A program made the translations under genes and the position numbers. Shown here one piece after another: positions 52,503 to 62,719 of a stretch of 64,000 nucleotides of DNA. Within the stretch, counting starts at the first letter, position 1. Every line of letters begins with the position of its first letter. The DNA is taken from contig NZ_VULZ01000001.1 in NCBI RefSeq assembly GCF_009696445.1, positions 248,001 to 312,000 of the forward strand. Reading direction: 5' to 3'. Source of the stretch: Porcincola intestinalis. GTDB lineage: Bacteria; Bacillota; Clostridia; Lachnospirales; Lachnospiraceae. The notes beneath the pieces are model-generated. The model was not told the DNA's origin and ran no database searches. It saw nothing but the letters and a program-made list of their open reading frames with translations.

Positions 52503-53174
52503 ATGAAAAAGATATATATCCTGTCCGACGCCAAAGACCTTCCGACGCACAAGAACTGTGAGGACGCTATCAAGGAAGCAGGCGGCGGCGCTGTGCTATG
52601 CAATCTGCACGCCTCTGACGAGCAGTTTACCGATGCAGACGGTTTTCTGATTCCGGGAGGATGGGATATCAACCCGGCTCTTTACCATGAAGAGAATACA
52701 GCCAGCCTGAATATCAGCGACGAGCTTGACTACTTCCAGATGCAGGCGGTCTGCTACGCGGTCAGCCACAAGATCCCGATTCTGGGCATTTGCCGCGGCA
52801 TGCAGCTTCTGAATGTTTATTTCGGCGGAAGCCTGATTCAGAACATACCGCATACAGACCGTCATGCGAGAGACAAGGGAAGCCAGGCAGACAAAGTCCA
52901 CCCGGTCACCGCCCTTTCCGGGACATATGCAGCTGCTCTGTACGGAAAAGAGCGCTTCTTTGTCAACAGCTCTCACCATCAGGCTGTAGACAGGCTCGGC
53001 TCCGGCCTTCATGCTGTCATGTACAGCGACGATCACCTGATCGAGGGAATCTGCCATGAATCGCTGCCGGTCATCGGTGTTCAGTGGCATCCGGAGCGTA
53101 TGACCGGCGCTTTCCGCCGCATTGATACAGAAGACGGAAGGCCGGTCTTTGAAAAGTTTCTGAGCATGATCTGA
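52503..53174 (+). CDS. Class-I glutamine-amidotransferase-like hydrolase (peptidase C26, PuuD-like)
   Basis: A protein of 223 residues. The nucleophile lies in ILGICRGMQLLNVYFGG, the His-Glu pair in VIGVQWHPERM, and VNSSHHQAVDRLG is the further C26 motif. Relatives cleave gamma-glutamyl bonds, for example gamma-glutamyl-GABA (PuuD). It directly follows the ATPase gene of the amino-acid importer, so it probably processes what that system imports, such as gamma-glutamyl peptides or conjugates. Substrate unproven. Confidence 0.88.
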   Translation: MKKIYILSDAKDLPTHKNCEDAIKEAGGGAVLCNLHASDEQFTDADGFLIPGGWDINPALYHEENTASLNISDELDYFQMQAVCYAVSHKIPILGICRGMQLLNVYFGGSLIQNIPHTDRHARDKGSQADKVHPVTALSGTYAAALYGKERFFVNSSHHQAVDRLGSGLHAVMYSDDHLIEGICHESLPVIGVQWHPERMTGAFRRIDTEDGRPVFEKFLSMI

Positions 53175-53210
53175 GAAAAAACAGGCTCGGATTCCATTCA
53201 CCCAAGAGCC
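53175..53210 (-). terminator. Terminator of the ZIP gene
   Basis: Minus-strand GGCTC (53210-53206) pairs with GAGCC (53188-53184), followed by TGTTTTTT. It overlaps the last codons of the ZIP gene and lies in the 23-base gap to the convergent hydrolase gene. Confidence 0.6.
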
Positions 53211-53977
53211 ACATCGAGGGCCATCATCAGCAGAAATCCGATGGAAAATGCGATTGTCCCCATATTGGAGTGCTTCCCCTGGGACATCTCCGGGATCAGT
53301 TCCTCTACAACCACATACATCATCGCGCCTGCTGCAAAGCCCAGCAGATATGGCAGCGCAGGAATGATCAGCTCCGCAAGCAGGATCGTGATGACTGCAC
53401 CCACCGGCTCTACTGCGCCAGAACCTGCCCCTGCCAGAAAAGCCTTTCCCTTTTTCTGTCCCTCTGCTGCAATCGGCATGGAGACAATTGCCCCCTCCGG
53501 AAAGTTCTGGATCGCAATCCCGACTGAGAGCGCAAGCGCGGCTCCGATTGTAATACCGCTTCCTCCGCGAAGCCAGCCTGCATAGACGATCCCGACTGCC
53601 ATGCCTTCCGGAATATTGTGGAGCGTGACAGCAAGCACCATCATCGTTGTTCTGGTAAGTTTGCTCTTCGGTCCTTCCGGGCTTTCACTGAACCGGTGCA
53701 GGTGCGGGATTATTTCATCCAGCACCATGAGAAACAGTGTTCCGAGCATAAAGCCGACCGCTGCCGGAACGAAAGACCACTTCCCGAGTCCGCTGCTCTG
53801 CTGCATCGCCGGGATCAGCAGACTCCAGATCGATGCTGCTACCATCACTCCGGCTGCAAAGCCTGTCAGGATCTTCTCAATCTTCACATTCAGCTGATTC
53901 TTCATCAGAAATACGCAGGCTGCCCCTGCAGAGGTTCCGATGAATGGAATCGCAAGTCCCTGGATCAGTTCAGTCAT
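53198..53977 (-). CDS. ZIP-family metal transporter
   Basis: A membrane protein of 259 residues with about eight segments. The metal-site helices are clear: VTLHNIPEGMAVGI (near 115) and IQNFPEGAIVSMPI (near 150), plus VEELIPEMSQG near the end. ZIP proteins import Zn2+ or other divalent metals. ATG 53977 follows GGGAGGGACTAG; an in-frame GTG at 53980 is less likely. A Fur-family box overlaps its -10, which suggests repression by metal sufficiency. Confidence 0.92.
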   Translation of the reverse strand: MTELIQGLAIPFIGTSAGAACVFLMKNQLNVKIEKILTGFAAGVMVAASIWSLLIPAMQQSSGLGKWSFVPAAVGFMLGTLFLMVLDEIIPHLHRFSESPEGPKSKLTRTTMMVLAVTLHNIPEGMAVGIVYAGWLRGGSGITIGAALALSVGIAIQNFPEGAIVSMPIAAEGQKKGKAFLAGAGSGAVEPVGAVITILLAELIIPALPYLLGFAAGAMMYVVVEELIPEMSQGKHSNMGTIAFSIGFLLMMALDVALG

Positions 53978-54017
53978 CACTTTCTAGTCCCTCCCTTTGA
54001 TCGATATTCTTATATTT

Positions 54018-54048
54018 TGATAATATTTATCATCTTTCAATAAGTCAA
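54018..54048 (-). promoter_or_regulatory. Promoter of the ZIP gene with overlapping Fur-family box
   Basis: Minus-strand TTGACT (54048-54043), 17-base spacer, TATTAT (54025-54020). TGATAATATTTATCA (54018-54032) covers the -10; it matches the Fur/Zur 7-1-7 pattern TGATAAT-N-ATTATCA at all but one position. Confidence 0.75.
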
Positions 54049-54107
54049 GCGGATAGATTTATCTGTGAGAAGTTCTCCTGCGATTCTATCATTTTCGAAA
54101 AAATTAG

Positions 54108-54137
54108 TTAGACATATATAACTTTCTGATGTATAAT
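54108..54137 (+). promoter_or_regulatory. Promoter of eno
   Basis: TTAGAC (54108-54113), 18-base spacer (or TAGACA with 17), perfect TATAAT (54132-54137), 55 bases before the start codon. Confidence 0.65.
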
Positions 54138-54147
54138 TCAATTGTGA

Positions 54148-55488
<1,341 letters not shown>

Positions 55489-55543
55489 CGGCTGTTCTGA
55501 GATTCCCGGCCTTTCTGAAATTGTTTACCTTCACAAAGAAGTG

Positions 55544-55577
55544 TGGGGCAGGAAACCATTGGTTTCCTGCCCCATTT
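55544..55577. terminator. Terminator between eno and the HD gene
   Basis: TGGGGCAGGAAACC (55544-55557) pairs perfectly with GGTTTCCTGCCCCA (55561-55574), 3-base loop, then TTT on the plus strand. It can serve both convergent genes. Confidence 0.75.
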
Positions 55578-55593
55578 ACATAAAACTGTTGTT

Positions 55594-56082
55594 TCAGCCC
55601 AGGTAAATCGAATCCAGAATCGTCTTCCCGGATTCCGTCCGAAATGTCTGCTCCCGGAAATGCCTGATATTCTCTATGGAATAATGGCTTTCATCCGCAT
55701 TCACGATATAGTCTGCCTCGATCAGGATCTGGTAATCCATTCCCCGGATATCCTCCAGCGTATGGTGATGCCCGACAAGGTACACAATCCGGGCGTTATC
55801 CTCCGGAGAAAGACCGCAGTCCTTCAGGAACGCTTCGGCAAGCGGCATCCCTTCTTTTTCCTGATATTTCCCGTTCGTGTTTCCATACTTTTCCCGGCAC
55901 AGCGGGCAGGCAATGTCATGAAGAAGCGCTGCAGCCTCCAGGATTTCCTGCGTTCTGCCATCCAGCCCCTCCAGCTGTCCGATCGTTCTGGCAAATGACC
56001 AGACCTTCAGGAAATGATTGATATCATGCGTATTGCCCTCCGAATACGCAATCATCTTCTTTGTGATATCCGCAATCTGCAT
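55594..56082 (-). CDS. HD-domain hydrolase
   Basis: A protein of 162 residues. The HD metal motif is AAALLHDIACPL (near 56), preceded by a conserved His in THDINHFLKVW (near 19) and followed by GHHHTLEDI. The order H...HD...H..D fits a small phosphohydrolase of the HD superfamily. The substrate is unknown; nucleotides are typical. GGAGGATGAAGAG precedes ATG 56082. It lies 66 bases after the exporter genes and may be co-transcribed with them. Confidence 0.85.
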   Translation of the reverse strand: MQIADITKKMIAYSEGNTHDINHFLKVWSFARTIGQLEGLDGRTQEILEAAALLHDIACPLCREKYGNTNGKYQEKEGMPLAEAFLKDCGLSPEDNARIVYLVGHHHTLEDIRGMDYQILIEADYIVNADESHYSIENIRHFREQTFRTESGKTILDSIYLG

Positions 56083-56148
56083 CTCTTCATCCTCCAATAT
56101 CATAACCGCACTGGTAAAATTTCCCCACACACAGCCGAAATTCTTCCT

Positions 56149-57915
56149 TTAAATTGCCTGCCCGAGGAACTGGCTCTGATACAGGTTGTAGTAGAATCCC
56201 TTTGCCTCCATCAGCTGCCGGTGATTCCCCTGTTCGATGATATGTCCGTCCTTCATGACGAGAATCACATCTGCCGTGCGGATCGTGGAAAGCCGGTGCG
56301 CCACTATAAAGCTTGTATGGCCCTCCATCATGCGTCCAAATGCGTCCTGGATCTTCAGCTCGGTTCTGGTATCGATCGAGGAAGTCGCCTCGTCCAGGAT
56401 CAGCATGGATGGATGACACATCATGACACGGGCGATGCAGAGCAGCTGCTTCTGCCCCTGGGAGAAATCCTCACCGTTGTCCGACACAGGGGTATCATAC
56501 CCCTTTGGCAGCTTCATGACAAATGAATGAATGTGGCAGGTCTTTGCAACGCGGATCATTTCTTCTTCACTGACATCCGGGTTTCCCATCGTGATATTTT
56601 CCCGGATTGTGCCGGACTTCAGCCAGGTATCCTGAAGCACCATCCCATATCCGCTGCGGAGAGCATCCCTTGTCAGCATCCTGATATCCGTCCCATCGAC
56701 AGAAATCGATCCACCACAGACATCGTAAAACCGCATCAGAAGATTGATCAAGGTTGTCTTGCCGCAGCCGGTCGGCCCAACAATTGCAACCTTCTGCCCC
56801 GGCTTCGCCTCCAGCGACAGATTCTCGATCAGCGGAACATCCTTCGTGTAGGAAAAATCCACCTGATCCAGGCGGACATGCCCTTCAAATGTCTGAGGCG
56901 CTGCCGCATCCTCCGCATCCGGAATCTGCGCCGGCTCATCGATCAGCTCAAACACCCTCGCGGCACAGGCGATGGCATTCTGAAGCTCCGTCACCACGCC
57001 GGATATCTCATTGAACGGTTTCGTATACTGGTTTGCATAGCTCAGAAACGCCGTCAGCTGCCCGACCGTAAGGGTTCCGCCTATGACAGAGAATGCTCCG
57101 ACAATCCCGACGCTGGTATAGACAAGGCTGTTGACAAACCGGGTTGCAGGGTTCGTGATCGACGAGTAGAAGACCGCCTTCAGCGTTGTGTCGGTCAGTC
57201 TGTCATTGATCTCATCAAAATCCGCGACAACATGCGCTCTCTGATTATACGCCTTGACCACCCTCTGGCCCTCGACCATCTCATTAATCAGTCCTGTCTG
57301 CTCTCCCCGGATTGCCGTCTGCTTCTGGAACATTGAGTATGTCCGCTTCGAGATGAACCCCGCCACCAGGAAGGATACCGGGGTGATGACCACGACAGCG
57401 AGTGTAATCTTCCCATTGACCGACAGCATGAACGCCAGCGTTCCGACAATGGTCACCACGCCGCTGAAAAGCTGGGTGAACCCCATCAGCAGCCCGTCGG
57501 CAAACTGGTCGGCATCGGCGATGACCCGGCTCTCGATGTCCCCGTAGGGATGCGCATCGATGAAGCTGAGCGGCAGCTTCTCAATCTTCTCAAATGCATC
57601 ATTGCGGATATCCCGGACAACCTCAAAGGTCATCTTGTTGTTGCACAGATTCATCAGCCACTGGCCGGCGCCTGTGATCGCTGCACAGCAGATGATTTTA
57701 TAGATGATTCCCCGGACTCCGTAAAAATCCACCTTTCCTTTGCCGATCATATAGTCGACGGAGCGCCCGGTCAGCTTCGGGACGTACAGCGTCAGCAGCA
57801 CGGTCACAACTGCCAGAATCAGGGAAAGATACAGGTAGATTCTGTACCTCCTGATGTACCGGACAATCCGCCCGATCGTTGCCTTCTGGCTTGAATTTCT
57901 TTCCTGTTTACGCAT
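56149..57915 (-). CDS. ABC exporter half-transporter, catalytic-site subunit
   Basis: A protein of 588 residues: six-helix membrane domain (about 15-310), then the ATPase domain with Walker A IVGPTGCGKTTLIN, degenerate signature FSQGQKQLL and intact Walker B LILDEATSSID. AAGGAGGCCGCCC precedes ATG 57915, which lies inside the last codons of the partner gene (8-base overlap). The two form a heterodimeric exporter of the BmrCD/TM287-288 type that may export drugs, lipids or peptides. Because the signature is degenerate here, the functional site pairs this Walker B with the partner's canonical signature. Confidence 0.92.
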   Translation of the reverse strand: MRKQERNSSQKATIGRIVRYIRRYRIYLYLSLILAVVTVLLTLYVPKLTGRSVDYMIGKGKVDFYGVRGIIYKIICCAAITGAGQWLMNLCNNKMTFEVVRDIRNDAFEKIEKLPLSFIDAHPYGDIESRVIADADQFADGLLMGFTQLFSGVVTIVGTLAFMLSVNGKITLAVVVITPVSFLVAGFISKRTYSMFQKQTAIRGEQTGLINEMVEGQRVVKAYNQRAHVVADFDEINDRLTDTTLKAVFYSSITNPATRFVNSLVYTSVGIVGAFSVIGGTLTVGQLTAFLSYANQYTKPFNEISGVVTELQNAIACAARVFELIDEPAQIPDAEDAAAPQTFEGHVRLDQVDFSYTKDVPLIENLSLEAKPGQKVAIVGPTGCGKTTLINLLMRFYDVCGGSISVDGTDIRMLTRDALRSGYGMVLQDTWLKSGTIRENITMGNPDVSEEEMIRVAKTCHIHSFVMKLPKGYDTPVSDNGEDFSQGQKQLLCIARVMMCHPSMLILDEATSSIDTRTELKIQDAFGRMMEGHTSFIVAHRLSTIRTADVILVMKDGHIIEQGNHRQLMEAKGFYYNLYQSQFLGQAI

Positions 57916-59641
57916 GGGCGGCCTCCTTCGGGAACTGCGAATAATAGATTTCCTGGTACACTTCATTGGATCTCAGAAGCTCTTCATGTGTCCCCTTCCC
58001 GACCAGCTTTCCGTCGTCCAGGACCAGAATCAGGTCTGCGTACTGCACAGAAGCGGCACGCTGGGAGACAATAAACGTTGTCATCGAATGGCTCATGTTC
58101 CGGATGGCCATGCGAAGCTTCGCATCCGTCGCGAAATCAAGCGCCGATGCACTGTCATCCAGAATCAGGATGTCCGGCTTCTTCATCAGTGCGCGTGCGA
58201 TCGTCAGGCGCTGCCGCTGCCCGCCTGACAGATTTCTGCCGTTCTGTTCCAGCATGTACCCGACGCCTCCCGGCTTTTTGTCCACATATTCCTTCGCCTG
58301 AGAGATTTCAAGTGCCTGTTCAAAGTCCTGGCTCTGCGCCTCCGCGTTCCCCCATCGAAGATTGTCCGCAATGCTTCCCTTGAACAGCTCTGCTTTCTGA
58401 AGCACAATCCCGACATGCTCTCTGAGAGAGGCGGCATCCAGCTTCCTGACATCGGTTCCGAAGACATCCACCTCTCCTTCCGATACATCATAAAAACGCG
58501 GAATCAGATTCACAAGTGAAGACTTTCCGCTCCCGGTTCCGCCGATGATTCCGATGGTCTGTCCTTTCCTTGCTTCAAATGAAATATGCTCCAGCGCACG
58601 CCCTGCACTTCCCTTATAGGAGAGCGATACATCCCGGAAAGCGACAGCCGGTCCATCATCTTCCACGGCTGAGAGCTTCTGCTCGCCATTCTTCATGTCG
58701 GGCTGCACAGCCAGAACCGCCGCGATCCGGTCGCCGCAGGCCGCAGCCTTTGTCATCTGGATGATCAGATTGGCCAGCTTGATCAGCTCGATCAGGATCT
58801 GGGACATGTAGTTCAGAAGCGCGACAACCTGTCCGGCTTTCAGTATCCCTGTATCAATCCGGACCGCGCCGACATAGATCAGCGCACAGGTAGAAAGATT
58901 GATGATGACATAGGTCACCGGATTCATCAGACCTGATATACGTCCGACAAACTTCTGAGAAGCGGCGAGCGTCCGGTTGTTTTCCCGGAACCGCCTTGTC
59001 TCGTCCGGCTCCTTCCGGAAGGCCCGTATCACCCGGACGCCTGTCAGGTTCTCCCTCGTACTCATCATAATCCGGTCAAGGTTTGCCTGCACACCCTTGT
59101 AAAGTGGCATGGTTGTCAGCATGATACCGAAAATCACAACAGACAGAATCGGTATGGTGATCACAAAGAGCATGGCCGACCGTGCATCGACCGTGAAGGC
59201 CATGATCATTGCGCCAAACACCACAAAGGGCGAGCGCAGAAACAGGCGCAGAAACAGGTTTACGCCGTTCTGAACCTGGTTTACATCACTGGTCAGACGC
59301 GTGATCAGCGTATCCGTCCCGAATGTATCCATCTGCGAAAAGGTCAGGCTCTGAATCTTGTCAAAAAGCGCATGGCGCAGCGCCCCGGCAAACCCGGTTG
59401 CCGCCTTTGCCGCAAAATACTGCGCGGTAATGGAAGCTGCCAGCCCGACAATCCCGAGAAGAACCAGTACCAGACACATGGAAATCACGTAGTGACGGTC
59501 ATGGTTCCGGATCCCTGTGTCGATGACTGCTGCCATCACAAGCGGGACCAGAAGCTCGAATGTCGCCTCCAGCATCTTGAACAGTGGCGCCAGTATCGAT
59601 TCCTTTCGATACTTTTTCAGATAAACAAGCAGCGATTTCAT
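57908..59641 (-). CDS. ABC exporter half-transporter, degenerate-site subunit
   Basis: A protein of 577 residues: membrane domain (about 1-300), Walker A IIGGTGSGKSSLVN, canonical signature LSGGQRQRLTIARAL, and Walker B ILILDDSASALD. Asp replaces the catalytic glutamate, the standard mark of the degenerate site in heterodimeric exporters. It is the first gene of the exporter pair and is divergent from a LysR-type gene with a shared 179-base control region. Confidence 0.92.
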   Translation of the reverse strand: MKSLLVYLKKYRKESILAPLFKMLEATFELLVPLVMAAVIDTGIRNHDRHYVISMCLVLVLLGIVGLAASITAQYFAAKAATGFAGALRHALFDKIQSLTFSQMDTFGTDTLITRLTSDVNQVQNGVNLFLRLFLRSPFVVFGAMIMAFTVDARSAMLFVITIPILSVVIFGIMLTTMPLYKGVQANLDRIMMSTRENLTGVRVIRAFRKEPDETRRFRENNRTLAASQKFVGRISGLMNPVTYVIINLSTCALIYVGAVRIDTGILKAGQVVALLNYMSQILIELIKLANLIIQMTKAAACGDRIAAVLAVQPDMKNGEQKLSAVEDDGPAVAFRDVSLSYKGSAGRALEHISFEARKGQTIGIIGGTGSGKSSLVNLIPRFYDVSEGEVDVFGTDVRKLDAASLREHVGIVLQKAELFKGSIADNLRWGNAEAQSQDFEQALEISQAKEYVDKKPGGVGYMLEQNGRNLSGGQRQRLTIARALMKKPDILILDDSASALDFATDAKLRMAIRNMSHSMTTFIVSQRAASVQYADLILVLDDGKLVGKGTHEELLRSNEVYQEIYYSQFPKEAAHA

Positions 59642-59737
59642 ACTCTTCCTTTCTTTGATATGCCTTTTGCAGCGCTGTTCTTTTGCTGCCCTCTCATCGT
59701 ACCACCATATGATCTATATGAATATTATTGATTTTAT

Positions 59738-59765
59738 ATTATAATGATACGAAATTTGTATCATT
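59738..59765. promoter_or_regulatory. LysR-type box and overlapping -10 boxes in the exporter/LysR control region
   Basis: AATGATAC (59743-59750) and GTATCATT (59758-59765) form an 8-7-8 inverted repeat containing ATAC-N7-GTAT, the LysR-type T-N11-A form. ATTATAAT (59738-59745) next to it offers a TATAAT -10 on both strands; neither has a good -35. This fits autoregulation of the LysR gene and control of the exporter. Confidence 0.65.
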
Positions 59766-59820
59766 CGATGGAAGCGTTTCATGTACTTTTTGAGGTGACT
59801 TAAGTCGATACGGGGAAATC

Positions 59821-60912
59821 ATGGAACTGAAACAGATGTTGTACTATACGGTGATCGTCGAAGAAGGGACCTTTCAGGCTGCTGCCAGAAAGCTGAACAT
59901 GACGCAGCCGCCCCTGAGTGCTCAGATCCGGCAGCTGGAGGAAGAGGTCGGTGCCCCGCTTTTGATCAGAGGCTCCAGACATGTCCGGATGACAGATACG
60001 GGAGACTTTTTTTACCGCCGGGCCAAAAACATGCTCCAGCTTGCAGACGCTACAGAAAAAGAACTGAAGGACCGGAGGATGGGAAAGAGCGGGACAATCC
60101 GGCTCGGCGTCATCTCCTCCGCGTCGGAACACCTGCTGCATCGGTATGTCCGCCCCTTCTCTGCTCTGTATCCGGATGTCCACTTTGAGCTGACAGAGGC
60201 CAATACCTATGAGCTTCTGGCCCGGCTCGATTCGGACCTTCTGGATCTGGCACTTGTGCGGACCCCCTTCACCCGGGAGCCTTCCTACGAGATCCGGACA
60301 CTTGATGCGGAATCTCTCTGCGCTGTCAGCATACAAACCGGGCTGTCAGAATGCGGGCATGCAGTCTCAGATACATCTTGCAGAGGTCATAGAGCCGGGC
60401 GGGGAAGCAGCCGCACCGGCCCGGATGACATTTCTCTGGAAGCGCTCCGTCCGCTTCCCCTGATCATCTACCGAAGGTGGAAACAGCTGCTGGATACCCG
60501 CTTCGCCGAAACCGGAGATGTTCCGCATTACTACTGCATTGCCGACGATGCGAGAACCTGTATCTCCTGGGCAAAGGCCGGACTCGGATATGCAATCGTT
60601 CCGCTCTCAGCCACCTACACCCTGGATTCTGTGGGCGAGCTCTCCACGCTGCCCGCATTCTATCACACATCCGCCGATAAAACGAATGTGCCGCTCTCTG
60701 CAGACGGAGTCTCTGCACCGCCTGCCCCAGACCACGCGGATCACCTGCCGGAGTCCTCTGCTTCCGCCCTGTGGGTCCGGCGAACAATCCGCCCGGCTAT
60801 CAGCTCAACAATCTGTGCTGTCACCCGGAAAGACGCCTATCAGTCCTCCGCACTCGAGCTTTTTCTAAACACTGCGAAAGCGCTCTCTCCCGCAAAAGAT
60901 CTGGCTGAATGA
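59821..60912 (+). CDS. LysR-family transcriptional regulator with unusual insertions
   Basis: A protein of 363 residues. The winged helix-turn-helix is at 1-60 (EEGTFQAAARKLNMTQPPLSAQI split over the helices), then the effector-binding domain from about residue 90 (IRLGVISSASEHLL). Typical members have about 300 residues. Two extra stretches explain the difference: a Gly/Arg/Ser/Cys-rich one at about 178-205 and an Ala/Pro/Asp-rich one at about 283-320. Both are low complexity, without frame disruption. It probably controls the divergent exporter. GGGGAAATC precedes the ATG. Confidence 0.87.
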   Translation: MELKQMLYYTVIVEEGTFQAAARKLNMTQPPLSAQIRQLEEEVGAPLLIRGSRHVRMTDTGDFFYRRAKNMLQLADATEKELKDRRMGKSGTIRLGVISSASEHLLHRYVRPFSALYPDVHFELTEANTYELLARLDSDLLDLALVRTPFTREPSYEIRTLDAESLCAVSIQTGLSECGHAVSDTSCRGHRAGRGSSRTGPDDISLEALRPLPLIIYRRWKQLLDTRFAETGDVPHYYCIADDARTCISWAKAGLGYAIVPLSATYTLDSVGELSTLPAFYHTSADKTNVPLSADGVSAPPAPDHADHLPESSASALWVRRTIRPAISSTICAVTRKDAYQSSALELFLNTAKALSPAKDLAE

Positions 60913-60987
60913 GCGAATCAGGCTCAGACCGCAGATGCATGCCTCAGATGCAGAACACGCGGATTCTCCCTCGGTGCTGCCCTCCTC

Positions 60988-61917
60988 TCAGAGTGTCCCG
61001 GTCTGAAAGAACCGGATATGAAATGCCGTGCCTTCGCCTTCCGCTCCTGAAGCCTCGATGCTGCCGTTCTGCTTCTGAATCACTTCCTTCGCCAGCGACA
61101 GGCCGATGCCGGCGCTGTCCGGTGAGGCCTGCTTTCCCTTATAGAATCGTTCAAAGATATGGGGCAGATCTCCGGCTGATATGCCGCAACCGTTGTCACA
61201 GATATCCAGATCGACGGCAACCACGGACTGGCTTGCCCTGATCTGGACCGTTCCGCCTGGTGTATACTCGATCGCATTGCGAATGATGTTGCTCAGTGCC
61301 TCTTTCGTCCATTTGAAATCTGTAATGATCGATACATCCCCCGGAACATTCACCTTCAGCTCTGTCCCGTTCAGCTCGGCACAGACAGAAAGATCCTGAA
61401 GCACAGACGCCAGAAGCACTGCCAGGCTGACGTTCTCCCGGCGAAAGACAAGCGCCCCTGCGTCCATCTGTGCAATCGCCAGGAGGGTATGAACCAGCCA
61501 GTTCAGATGATCCGCGCTTTCATGAATCGAGCGGACGCAGCTGTCCCTTGTTTCCTTATCCAGTTCATCCCCCATCAGGTTCTCACTCATGAGGGTAATG
61601 ACTGACAGCGGAGTCTTCATCTGATGCGAGATATTTTCAAGCATCTCAGCAAGGTACCCGCTGCGCGCCTTTTCCCTGGCATACTGCTCATGCAGTGACG
61701 CTGCAAGTTTGTATACCTCGCTCTGGAGAATTCTGACATCCCCCTCCTGCATCGTTTCCATAGAAGGCAGCTGCGTTTTGTCCTGCACCTGCTCCGTGTA
61801 AGCCGTCAGCTCTCTGATTTCTCTCTTGATTCGCCGGAGTCTGACCAGTTCCCCGACAGCCAGCGTCATCACAGCCAGTAAGGCACCTGAAAACAGGCAA
61901 AGCCAAAGCACAGACAT
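60988..61917 (-). CDS. Sensor histidine kinase of an FtsX-permease locus
   Basis: A protein of 309 residues from ATG 61917 (GAGGGGCAGGGG upstream; GTG 61938 is the longer alternative). Only one membrane helix is visible (about 2-22), with almost no extracytoplasmic part. A coiled-coil-like linker follows, then the phosphoacceptor box ENISHQMKTPLSVITLM and the ATPase boxes NIIRNAIEYT and AGIGLSLAKEVI. Such intramembrane-type kinases often take their signal from a partner ABC permease, and one is encoded upstream in the same run. The 121-base gap to the regulator gene holds no gene. Confidence 0.9.
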   Translation of the reverse strand: MSVLWLCLFSGALLAVMTLAVGELVRLRRIKREIRELTAYTEQVQDKTQLPSMETMQEGDVRILQSEVYKLAASLHEQYAREKARSGYLAEMLENISHQMKTPLSVITLMSENLMGDELDKETRDSCVRSIHESADHLNWLVHTLLAIAQMDAGALVFRRENVSLAVLLASVLQDLSVCAELNGTELKVNVPGDVSIITDFKWTKEALSNIIRNAIEYTPGGTVQIRASQSVVAVDLDICDNGCGISAGDLPHIFERFYKGKQASPDSAGIGLSLAKEVIQKQNGSIEASGAEGEGTAFHIRFFQTGTL

Positions 61918-62038
61918 CCCCTGCCCCTCTCTGTCCACATCTGCACGCCGAAGCCCAGGATTCTCTCCGCTATGACACTCCCGTTATGGTTCTCACCGTC
62001 ACGATTTCCCCGATCCTGAAGCCGGCATCCATCCCGGT

Positions 62039-62719
62039 TCAGGAATCTTCCCGAAGCCGGTATCCCATACCGCGCACCGTTTCAATCTGCTGCCCGTCCT
62101 CATCATCCAGCTTCTGCCTCAGCCGCCTGATGTAAACCGTCAGCGTATTGTCATTCACGAATTCTCCCCCATCATCCCACAGAAAAGAGAGAATCTGATT
62201 CCGTCTGAGCAGCTGCCCGCGGTTCTGAAGGAATACCAGAAGCAGCCTGTACTCGACCGCTGAGAGCAGGATCTCCCTTCCCTGCCTTTCAACTCTCCCC
62301 TTCCGGATATCGATCACATTCTCCCCGATCCGGAAAATCGTCTTTTTCTCCCCATGCGGCGCGCTTCTGCGCCGGATAGCATCCATCCTCGCAAGCAGCT
62401 CCCTGAGATGGAACGGCTTCGTCATGTAGTCGTCCCCACCGCTGCCCAGCGCTTCAACCGCATTTTTTTCATCATCACACGCTGTCAGAAAGATGATCGG
62501 TACAGATGACCTGCGCCTGATATGCCTGCAGACCTCCATGCCGGTTCCATCCGGAAGCCGCATGTCCAGCAGTACAAAATCGATGCTGCCCGCCTGTTGA
62601 TCGTACACAGACAAGGCTTCTCTCACAGAACCGGCCTGAAGGACCTGGCTGCCCTTTGTCTTCAGGGCAACCTGCAGTCCCATCATCAGCATCCGGTCAT
62701 CTTCCACAATCAGGATCAT
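62039..62719 (-). CDS. OmpR-family response regulator of an FtsX-permease locus
   Basis: A protein of 226 residues: receiver with EDDRML, phosphoacceptor in FVLLDMRLPDGTG (near 52) and Lys in TKPFHLRE, then a winged helix (about 130-224, ending RGMGYRLRED). Its ATG overlaps the permease stop by 4 bases (ATGA), so the permease, regulator and kinase genes form one transcript. Confidence 0.93.
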   Translation of the reverse strand: MILIVEDDRMLMMGLQVALKTKGSQVLQAGSVREALSVYDQQAGSIDFVLLDMRLPDGTGMEVCRHIRRRSSVPIIFLTACDDEKNAVEALGSGGDDYMTKPFHLRELLARMDAIRRRSAPHGEKKTIFRIGENVIDIRKGRVERQGREILLSAVEYRLLLVFLQNRGQLLRRNQILSFLWDDGGEFVNDNTLTVYIRRLRQKLDDEDGQQIETVRGMGYRLREDS

